A DNA stretch of 39,729 bases. It comes from Oleispira sp. Lineage in GTDB: Bacteria; Pseudomonadota; Gammaproteobacteria; Pseudomonadales; Oceanobacteraceae. Below the pieces are notes generated by a model that saw only the letters and a list, made by a program, of their open reading frames with translations, was not told the DNA's origin and did no database searches. Both the position numbers and the translations under genes were made by a program. Within the stretch, counting starts at the first letter, position 1; each line of letters starts with the position of its first letter. Shown piece after piece: positions 33,801 to 39,729 of this stretch. The stretch spans positions 1-39,729 of the forward strand of contig JAESQF010000113.1 in the NCBI GenBank assembly GCA_016765295.1, given 5' to 3'.

Positions 33801-34610
33801 ATGTCGTTCAAGATACTTGTCACAGGGTTGTGTATAGCTTTACTCGCTGGCTGCGTAAGTAAGGATGAAGATGATGAGGATATTAAAACTTCATCTGATT
33901 TTGCCACCACTGAAATTGAGGCTTATTACGCGATTGAGGTAATGGCTGAGAATGAAGTGCATTTTTATGCTAATTTTTATGCTGATAACCAATCACTCGA
34001 ACTGACTGGGGACGATAAGGTATTTGTTGAAATTAATTCGACCAGTGAGGCTTTATTGGGGCAAACAGCATCAGGAATCACAACTTACAGCTTGATTGAA
34101 TCATTGGATTCTATTGCGTCGAGTTATATTTTCGACTTATCCAGAACCGACTTCGACAGTGCTCCTAGGTCTATTGTTACAATCCCTCAGACCTTTGAAT
34201 CAACTCAACCGTTAGCGAGTACACAGGTAAGCGCGGTCAATAATAAGTTCCCATTACGCTGGCAGGGTTTAGCCCTGACAGAAGCTGAGCTAGCTGCTGA
34301 TCCTGAAGCGATAGTTGATGGTAAACAGTTCACTGTGCGCTACGACTTTGATTGTCGTAATGGTGGTAACCCGAATGCGCTAGGTTCTTTCGTCGAAAAA
34401 CTCATTGATGATGGTGAACATAGTATTAATCTAAATAAGGTGTTTGGTATTTCCCAAGGTAGTAGTGGCTTGAGTAGTTGTGAGTCTTTCGATATCACAC
34501 TAATTCGCAGCGATAGCAATGGTTATTCAGATCCTGCCTTTAAAGGCGGTTCTAATACTGGGGCGCAAGTGCGTTTTATTCGAGGACTATCCATTGTCGA
34601 TATTCTGTAA
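33801..34610 (+). CDS. acidic lipoprotein of unknown function
   Basis: A 269-aa lipoprotein from the ATG at 33801, which has GGTGGG upstream and gives a compact leader ending in L-A-G-C (Cys18; Val at +2). The GTG four codons earlier is less likely. An Asp/Glu-rich stretch follows the Cys as a flexible linker (about 21-28). The rest is beta-rich with no named motif; three further Cys lie in the second half (C-R-N-G-G near residue 187, and S-S-C-E-S-F-D near 233), two of which could form a disulfide. No partner is evident. It is followed by a decayed DUF4124 gene on the same strand. Function unknown; outer-membrane lipoprotein is the only firm statement. Confidence 0.75.
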   Translation: MSFKILVTGLCIALLAGCVSKDEDDEDIKTSSDFATTEIEAYYAIEVMAENEVHFYANFYADNQSLELTGDDKVFVEINSTSEALLGQTASGITTYSLIESLDSIASSYIFDLSRTDFDSAPRSIVTIPQTFESTQPLASTQVSAVNNKFPLRWQGLALTEAELAADPEAIVDGKQFTVRYDFDCRNGGNPNALGSFVEKLIDDGEHSINLNKVFGISQGSSGLSSCESFDITLIRSDSNGYSDPAFKGGSNTGAQVRFIRGLSIVDIL

Positions 34611-34640
34611 GTAGACATGAATTGGCTGTAGCGCAAGGTA

Positions 34641-35013
34641 AAGATTGCGTTACTGTCATTGTTGTTATCTTGTTTAGTCATGCAAGCTGTCTCTGCGGAA
34701 GTTTATCGCTGTCAGGCGAGTGGTCAGCAATCTGCTGATATTTACCGATAGTCCTTTCAAATACGAAAATAAAAAAGTGCAGTTCCTCTCTTTAAAGCCT
34801 CAAGTTATAAAAGTCGAACGTAAATTGTTAGCAGCGATCCCTGATTGTAAGTCAGCGTGATCCCGCAGCAGTATCTAATTCATTAAGCACGGCGATGGGG
34901 AATACTTTATTGTTAGTGACCCTGCAACTCGAGGTGGTAGTCAAGAGCAGCTAACCGTAAAGGTAGCAAAGTTGAATGGGCGCACGGGGTATCAGCGGAT
35001 ATGGCTTGGATAG
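34641..35013 (+). pseudogene. decayed DUF4124 protein gene
   Basis: A signal-peptide-like stretch (K-I-A-L-L-S-L-L-L-S-C-L-V, then A-V-S-A) leads to E-V-Y-R-C, the start of a DUF4124 module, and reaches a TAG at 34749. The module continues in another frame from about 34738 (I-F-T-D-S-P-F, then K-V-Q-F-L-S-L-K-P). That frame runs to 35013 but has two internal stops (34858 and 34876), after which protein-like sequence resumes (E-Y-F-I-V-S-D-P-A). No start codon precedes the first part. One frameshift, two stops and a lost start mark it as dead. It fills most of the 474-bp gap between the lipoprotein and GcvR-like genes. Confidence 0.7.
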
Positions 35014-35018
35014 AAGGG

Positions 35019-35057
35019 GCCATTCAATTGCGCTTTAAAAAGACGCTATTGAATGGC
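35019..35057. terminator. long hairpin between the DUF4124 relic and the GcvR-like gene
   Basis: GCCATTCAAT (35019-35028) pairs perfectly with ATTGAATGGC (35048-35057); the intervening bases pair further with two mismatches, leaving an AAA loop. It sits between convergent units. No clear T run lies on either side, so termination strength is uncertain. Confidence 0.5.
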
Positions 35058-35084
35058 GTTTCATATTACGGAAGGTCAATAGGC

Positions 35085-35600
35085 TTAATCTAGGCTGATT
35101 TCTACCATCAAATCATTGGAAATCGCTTCTAATGCATCAGTAAGCTTATCTGCATCAAAACCTTGCGGTACGCGTAAATGCGCTTCGGTCTTAAATAGCA
35201 CGTCAGCTGACATCGCTGCGCTTTCACAGTTAGTCGTCAGTTCTAATACGTTAACCCCCAATTTTGCCAGTGCTTGCGAAACTTCTTTGACGATGCCTGG
35301 GCGATCATTACCGACTAGATTTAAGGTTAAATCTTTCGTTGCAACAGAGTCACCGGCTTCAGCGGTGACTTCTACGCCGACATTGATGCCTTGGGTTGCC
35401 AGTTCGGACAATCTAATCTGCAAGCTATTGGCTTCTTCAGCCGCGATACTGATGCGTAAAATACCGGCAAATTTACCTGCCATGTGCGACATGCGGCTTT
35501 CTAACCAGTTACCACCTTGATCGGCAATGGTGGCGGCTAGGATTTCTACGATACCGGGTTTATCGTCTGCAATTATGGTTAATACCAAAAATTTCGACAT
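35085..35600 (-). CDS. GcvR-like regulator with two ACT domains
   Basis: A 171-aa protein made of two ACT domains (about 1-80 and 88-168). Each starts with the ACT strand and D-[DR]-P-G-I-V turn (D-D-K-P-G-I-V at 12-18, N-D-R-P-G-I-V at 98-104). This is the architecture of GcvR, which in E. coli binds glycine and antagonises the GcvA activator of gcvTHP. A gcvTHP operon lies about 9 kb away on the same strand, but GcvA is not in the window, so a role in glycine control is inferred. It diverges from hom, another amino-acid gene. AAGGAA precedes the ATG. It could also be a general amino-acid-sensing ACT protein. Confidence 0.85.
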   Translation of the reverse strand: MSKFLVLTIIADDKPGIVEILAATIADQGGNWLESRMSHMAGKFAGILRISIAAEEANSLQIRLSELATQGINVGVEVTAEAGDSVATKDLTLNLVGNDRPGIVKEVSQALAKLGVNVLELTTNCESAAMSADVLFKTEAHLRVPQGFDADKLTDALEAISNDLMVEISLD

Positions 35601-35726
35601 CTCAATTCCTTACTGTGTATTTGTATCTAGATTGTTTCTAACCGTTAAGCTAGCAAAAAAAATACTGACTGTCTTGTACCCCTTACAGCAGGGTTCAATT
35701 AGCTCTAGATTTTATCGTCTTAGAAC

Positions 35727-35754
35727 TTTCATTAACCCTGTTCTCGTGTAGAAT
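35727..35754 (+). promoter_or_regulatory. probable promoter of hom-thrC
   Basis: TAGAAT (35749-35754), with TG directly upstream, and a weak -35 (TTTCAT, 35727-35732) at 16-bp spacing, 48 bp before the hom start. Confidence 0.5.
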
Positions 35755-35801
35755 ATCTGGCAATTTTGAACGATCTATTAAGTTATGTTGGAGAGACGAC
35801 C

Positions 35802-37118
35802 TTGAAAGCGGTAAAAGTAGGAATCTGTGGATTAGGTACAGTAGGAAGTGGCACTTTTAATGTGCTAACCCAGAATGCACAAGACATTACTCGCCGTGCA
35901 GGTCGTGAAATTATTATTCAGCAGGTGGGTGCTCGTCGTGATAACCCAGCTGCCGATACTTCAAATACAGACGTGACTCGCGATATTTTTGAAGTTGCGA
36001 CGAATCCTGAAATCGATGTAGTCGTTGAGTTGATTGGCGGTTACGATATTGCTAAGAAACTGGTGTTACTGGCGATCGAAAACGGTAAACATGTGGTTAC
36101 GGCCAACAAAGCGTTAATTGCTGAGCATGGTACTGAGATCTTTGCTGCTGCTGAAGCAAAAGGTGTTTCGGTGATGTTTGAAGCCGGTATTGCTGGTGGT
36201 ATTCCAATCGTTAAGGCGTTGCGTGAAGGTTTAGCGGCCAACAAGATTAATTGGTTGGCAGGTATCATTAATGGTACCGGTAATTTCATACTGACAGAAA
36301 TGCGTGACAAAGGTCGTGATTTTGCCGATGTATTGAAAGAAGCTCAAGAATTAGGGTATGCCGAAGCGGACCCAACGTTTGATGTTGAAGGCATTGATGC
36401 GGCGCATAAGTTGACGATTCTGGCGTCGATTGCTTATGGTATTCCATTACAGTTTGAAAACTGCTACTGCGAAGGTATTAGTGGTATTACTCAAGAAGAC
36501 GTTGAGTATGCAGAAGAGCTTGGTTATCGCATTAAGCACTTAGGTGTGAGCCGTCGCAGTGAAAAGGGGATCGATTTACGCGTTCACCCTGCGATGATTC
36601 CTGAGAAGCGTTCTATTGCGACTATTGATGGTGTATTAAACGCGATTATGGTTAATGGCGATGCCGTTGGCGATACTTTATTTTCTGGCCCTGGTGCTGG
36701 CGCAGGTCCAACGGCTTCTGCTGTGGTTGCTGATATTATTGATTTGGCCCGTTCAATTGATGCTCCTGCGGCAAGTCGCGTTCATCACCTTGGCTTTAAA
36801 GACGTTGATGATACTCAGGTTCTGCCAATTGAAGAAATCGAGACCGCTTATTATTTGCGTATTCCTGCTTTGGATAAAACGGGTGTATTAGCTAAGATTG
36901 CGACCATCTTAAGTGAACGTGGTATTAACATTGAAGCGCTGATTCAAAAAGAGCCGCTTGAAAAAGATGTTAAAGATGACGGAGATGTTGTTGTACAAGT
37001 GATTTTGTTAACACATACTATCCAAGAAAAAATAATGAACGATGCTATTGCTGCTATTCAGGCATTGGAAGAAACTCAGGGTGATGTGACGCGTATTCGT
37101 GTTGAGCATCTTGTATAA
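35802..37118 (+). CDS. hom: homoserine dehydrogenase
   Basis: Reduces aspartate semialdehyde to homoserine with NAD(P)H, the branch point to threonine and methionine. I place the start at the TTG at 35802 (K-A-V-K-V-G-I-C-G-L-G-T-V-G-S-G), because a GGAG ribosome site lies about 8 nt upstream and the family begins there; the open frame extends 12 codons further up. The product is 438 aa. Domains: a Rossmann fold with G-L-G-T-V-G-S-G near 9-16, the catalytic homoserine-binding core with N-G-T-G-N-F-I and E-A-D-P-T-F-D-V-E-G-I-D-A-A-H-K, and a C-terminal ACT domain (from about 350), the usual site of threonine feedback. It is followed 28 bp later by thrC. Confidence 0.96.
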   Translation: MKAVKVGICGLGTVGSGTFNVLTQNAQDITRRAGREIIIQQVGARRDNPAADTSNTDVTRDIFEVATNPEIDVVVELIGGYDIAKKLVLLAIENGKHVVTANKALIAEHGTEIFAAAEAKGVSVMFEAGIAGGIPIVKALREGLAANKINWLAGIINGTGNFILTEMRDKGRDFADVLKEAQELGYAEADPTFDVEGIDAAHKLTILASIAYGIPLQFENCYCEGISGITQEDVEYAEELGYRIKHLGVSRRSEKGIDLRVHPAMIPEKRSIATIDGVLNAIMVNGDAVGDTLFSGPGAGAGPTASAVVADIIDLARSIDAPAASRVHHLGFKDVDDTQVLPIEEIETAYYLRIPALDKTGVLAKIATILSERGINIEALIQKEPLEKDVKDDGDVVVQVILLTHTIQEKIMNDAIAAIQALEETQGDVTRIRVEHLV

Positions 37119-37146
37119 GAATTTAAGAATTTAAGACTTTTGAATT

Positions 37147-38550
37147 ATGATGAAATATATTTCAACTCGCGGTAATGCCCCCGAGTTAACGTTTGAAGAA
37201 GTACTTTTAACCGGCCTTGCTGAAGATGGCGGTTTGTACGTTCCTAAAGAAGTACCAACGTTTTCGAAAGAAGAGATCGAATCTTGGCGTGATCTTCCTT
37301 ATGCGGAACTTGCCCATAAGGTTATCTATCCTTTTGTTGAAGGCAGTGTTGATTCGGACGCCTTAGAAACCATTCTTTCTGAAGTGTATGGTGGATTTGG
37401 CCATAAAGCCGTTGCACCTTTACAGCAAATTGATCATAACGAATATGTATTGGAACTATTCCACGGACCAACGTTAGCGTTTAAAGATTTTGCTTTGCAG
37501 GTTTTGGGTCGCTTATTGGATTACGTTTTAGAACGTCGTCACGAAAAAGTTGTGATTCTGGGCGCGACCTCTGGTGATACTGGCTCGGCAGCGATTGAAG
37601 GCACTAAGGCGTGTAGGAATGTTGATATCTTTATCTTACATCCGCACGGTAAGGTATCTGAAGTTCAGCGTCGCCAGATGACAACCGTTACCGGTGATAA
37701 TATTTATAACATCGCCATCGAAGGTAATTTCGACCAAGCCCAAGACATGGTCAAAGCCAGTTTTGGTGATCAGTCTTTCCTTAAGGGCGAGCGCAAACTA
37801 GTTGCGGTAAATAGTATCAATTGGGGACGCATCATGTCTCAGATTGTTTATTACTTCTATTCTGCTTTGAATCTTGGTGGTCCTGTTCGCCCAATGGCTT
37901 ATTCGGTTCCGACTGGTAACTTTGGTGATATCTTCGCTGGTTATATGGCGAAGAAGATGGGCTTGCCGATTGAACAGTTGATTATTGCGACGAACAAGAA
38001 CGATGTATTACACCGTTTGATGAGCAAGAATAAATACGAAGTTCATCCGCTGCAACATACGATTACGCCTTCTATGGATATCGCGGTATCTTCAAATTTC
38101 GAACGTTTGTTGTTTGATTTGTACGATCAGGATGGCGCAGCATTGTCTGAGCTAATGGGCCGTATGAATGCTAAAACTGAAGTCGTTGAGTTAGACGAAG
38201 AGAAGCTGGCGAAAGCCCGTGAATTGTTCGACAGCTATTCGGTTGATGAAGACGCGACGATTAAGATTATGCAAGACGTATTTGAAGAGACGGGCTATTT
38301 GCTAGACCCTCATACTGCGATTGGTGTTAAAGCCGCGCGCGAAGTACGTCGTGATAAAAATATCCCAATGATTACTTTGGGTACGGCGCATCCGGTTAAG
38401 TTTGAAGAGGCGGTTTTACGTGCGGGCTATGAAATGCCTAAACTTCCGCATCACCTAACTGATTTGATGGAGCGTGAAGAGCGCTTGGATGTATTGCCAG
38501 CGGATCTTAAAGCCGTACATAAGTTTATTGCTGATAAAACTTTTGGCTAA
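37147..38550 (+). CDS. thrC: threonine synthase
   Basis: A PLP enzyme converting O-phosphohomoserine to threonine. The 467-aa length matches the bacterial long form. The start has two Met in a row (37147 and 37150); the second gives the usual M-[KR]-Y-I-S-T-R-G. Diagnostic segments: E-D-G-G-L-Y-V-P near 30-37, the PLP lysine in H-G-P-T-L-A-F-K-D-F-A-L-Q near 105-117, and G-A-T-S-G-D-T-G-S-A-A near 138-148. It closes the hom-thrC operon and is followed by a strong terminator. Homoserine kinase (thrB), which makes its substrate, is not in the window; Pseudomonas-like hosts carry it elsewhere. Confidence 0.97.
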   Translation: MMKYISTRGNAPELTFEEVLLTGLAEDGGLYVPKEVPTFSKEEIESWRDLPYAELAHKVIYPFVEGSVDSDALETILSEVYGGFGHKAVAPLQQIDHNEYVLELFHGPTLAFKDFALQVLGRLLDYVLERRHEKVVILGATSGDTGSAAIEGTKACRNVDIFILHPHGKVSEVQRRQMTTVTGDNIYNIAIEGNFDQAQDMVKASFGDQSFLKGERKLVAVNSINWGRIMSQIVYYFYSALNLGGPVRPMAYSVPTGNFGDIFAGYMAKKMGLPIEQLIIATNKNDVLHRLMSKNKYEVHPLQHTITPSMDIAVSSNFERLLFDLYDQDGAALSELMGRMNAKTEVVELDEEKLAKARELFDSYSVDEDATIKIMQDVFEETGYLLDPHTAIGVKAAREVRRDKNIPMITLGTAHPVKFEEAVLRAGYEMPKLPHHLTDLMEREERLDVLPADLKAVHKFIADKTFG

Positions 38551-38572
38551 CTATTGAGCTTTAGCTATTAAG

Positions 38573-38608
38573 AAGCCGCTATTCATGCAAATGAATAGCG
38601 GTTTTTTT
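38573..38608 (+). terminator. intrinsic terminator after thrC
   Basis: CCGCTATTCAT (38576-38586), a GCAA tetraloop and ATGAATAGCGG (38591-38601) form an 11-bp perfect stem followed by seven T. Confidence 0.95.
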
Positions 38609-38680
38609 ATGTCTGGGCTTTAGGCTTATTTCTGTCGTATGCTAGGCTTAGTGTAACTAAGACTAATAGGGTGGGGTGGG

Positions 38681-39729
38681 TTGAGGTTGTTTAAGAGCAT
38701 AATATTAACCTTACTATTTTTTTTGGCGACTTCGGTCTACTCTGATACTGCTTTTCTAATAGATGATCAAGAAAGTTATCATCTAGCACGTCAGGTAGAT
38801 TTCTTGCTTGATGATAGCCTAAGGATGGATCTTGAGACGGCAAAGACTTCAGAACAGTGGCAATCTGTTGAGCGTGATATCGTAAATTTTGGTTTTAATT
38901 CGGCGGCTCTTTGGTTGCGATTTGAATTACAGGTAAAGCAGAGTAACGATTATATTCTTCACATTCCTTATCCCATCTTAGATTACCTTGATCACTATGC
39001 CTTTGTTGATAATGAAGCATTAGAGCCTGTTCACACAGGGGATGCTCGTGTCTTTGATAGTCGGGCGGTCGATAATATTAGTTTTGTATTTCCTTACTCG
39101 TTGATGGAAGGCCAGAAGTTGACCGTGTTTTTACGGGTCGATAGTCAAGGCACTTTGGATGTGCCATTACGATTTTTATCAAAGGATAGGTTCTTACAGA
39201 GCAATAATGGCGAAATATATTTTCGTGGATTTGTCATGGGTATTTTATGGCTCATGCTCTTTTATAATCTGTTTATTTTTGTATCAATTAAAGATCATGC
39301 TTATGGTTTTTATGTTCTTAATATTTTTGCCTATCTTGTAAGTTCTAATGCTTATGATGGGGGTGCATTTCAATTACTTTGGCCAAATTATCCTTCGTTA
39401 AATGATTATATCTTTCCTATTTTTAATGGATTAAGCCAGCTGACGAGCTTGCTCTTTATGATGGCGCTGTTGCAGGTGATGGATAGCCGGCGCTGGTATA
39501 AAGGTTATTTCTTGGGCTTAATCGCCATCGTCGCGACCTTTCCAATTTTCGGGGCGATACTGCCTTATTCTACGATTGTGCCAGTTCAGGTCGTATTTTC
39601 ATTATTAGTTTATAGCTCTGCATTATGCTTAGGAATTCACCTTTCAATAAAGGGAAATCGTACGGCATTGTATTTTACTGTGGCAATGGCACTGTTTATG
39701 GTGGGAATGGTGAGTAGTAATTTAAAAGG
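38681..39729 (+). CDS. 7TMR-DISM receptor, N-terminal part, cut by window end
   Basis: A frame from a TTG at 38681 (or a second TTG at 38687) stays open to the window end, giving about 349 residues. GGGGTGGG directly upstream favours a start here, and no ATG lies near. Layout: a signal peptide (about 1-21, ending V-Y-S); an extracellular domain (about 25-170) of the 7TMR-DISMED2 type, with A-A-L-W-L-R-F-E and F-P-Y-S-L-x-E-G-Q; then several consecutive membrane segments from about 182 onward (F-R-G-F-V-M-G-I-L-W-L-M-L-F-Y-N), as in the 7TMR-DISM_7TM family. Such receptors usually end in an intracellular histidine kinase, GGDEF or similar output domain, which would lie beyond the window. Ligand class is likely a carbohydrate or small molecule. 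Confidence 0.85.
   Translation, partial: MRLFKSIILTLLFFLATSVYSDTAFLIDDQESYHLARQVDFLLDDSLRMDLETAKTSEQWQSVERDIVNFGFNSAALWLRFELQVKQSNDYILHIPYPILDYLDHYAFVDNEALEPVHTGDARVFDSRAVDNISFVFPYSLMEGQKLTVFLRVDSQGTLDVPLRFLSKDRFLQSNNGEIYFRGFVMGILWLMLFYNLFIFVSIKDHAYGFYVLNIFAYLVSSNAYDGGAFQLLWPNYPSLNDYIFPIFNGLSQLTSLLFMMALLQVMDSRRWYKGYFLGLIAIVATFPIFGAILPYSTIVPVQVVFSLLVYSSALCLGIHLSIKGNRTALYFTVAMALFMVGMVSSNLK

Noticed and set aside
1-39729. CRISPR arrays, insertion sequences, tRNA or rRNA genes, prophage attachment sites
   Set aside because: No regularly spaced repeats, transposase-like frames, terminal inverted repeats, CCA-ended cloverleaf sequence or rRNA sequence were noticed. The only integrase- or nuclease-like gene is the DUF222/HNH protein.

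Overview
The window looks like a chromosome segment of a marine-type gammaproteobacterium. It is moderately AT-rich, and its housekeeping genes (gcvT-gcvH-gcvP, hom-thrC, a two-ACT GcvR-like regulator) resemble those of Oceanospirillales/Pseudomonadales. An Oleispira/Bermanella-like host is my best guess; this rests on protein style only, since there is no rRNA or other marker gene here.

Layout. 1-213 is the tail of a BspA-type (DUF285) repeat surface protein. 688-10302 is half of a type VI secretion system (T6SS): tssA-tssB-tssC-hcp on the plus strand, tssE-tssF-tssG on the minus strand, and vgrG on the plus strand. The membrane complex (TssJ, K, L, M), the ClpV ATPase and a PAAR tip protein are not in the window. 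10333-15797 is an apparent effector/immunity locus directly after vgrG: an unrecognised 717-aa protein followed by three paralogous lipoproteins, each with its own terminator. Copies 2 and 3 are each preceded by a short relic of the 3' end of an effector-like gene, still in frame and ending at the same 1-nt distance from the lipoprotein start. 15922-17128 holds a DUF1287 (NlpC/P60-like) exported protein and a DUF4124-thioredoxin protein.

17136-21702 is a looser region: a chemoreceptor without a periplasmic sensor, two decayed genes (an HxlR-type regulator and a carboxymuconolactone decarboxylase), a DUF222/HNH nuclease-like protein and an unrecognised 239-aa protein. 21784-26327 is the glycine cleavage operon gcvT-gcvH-gcvP (minus strand), with a terminator-like hairpin between gcvH and gcvP. 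26540-31497 is a divergent TetR regulator and RND efflux pair (adaptor and permease), with an inverted repeat over the -35 box. 31560-34610 has two lipoproteins around an enoyl-CoA hydratase/isomerase. 34641-35013 is a decayed DUF4124 gene. 35085-38550 has the GcvR-like regulator divergent from hom-thrC (threonine synthesis). The window ends inside a 7TMR-DISM signalling receptor that starts with TTG.

How the genes fit together: TssB/TssC form the contractile sheath, Hcp the inner tube, TssA/E/F/G the baseplate and assembly parts, and VgrG the spike. The adjacent 717-aa protein is the likely cargo. The three outer-membrane-type lipoproteins are the likely periplasmic immunity proteins, which suggests that the cargo acts in the periplasm or on the inner membrane. 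The most interesting part of the window is 10333-15840.
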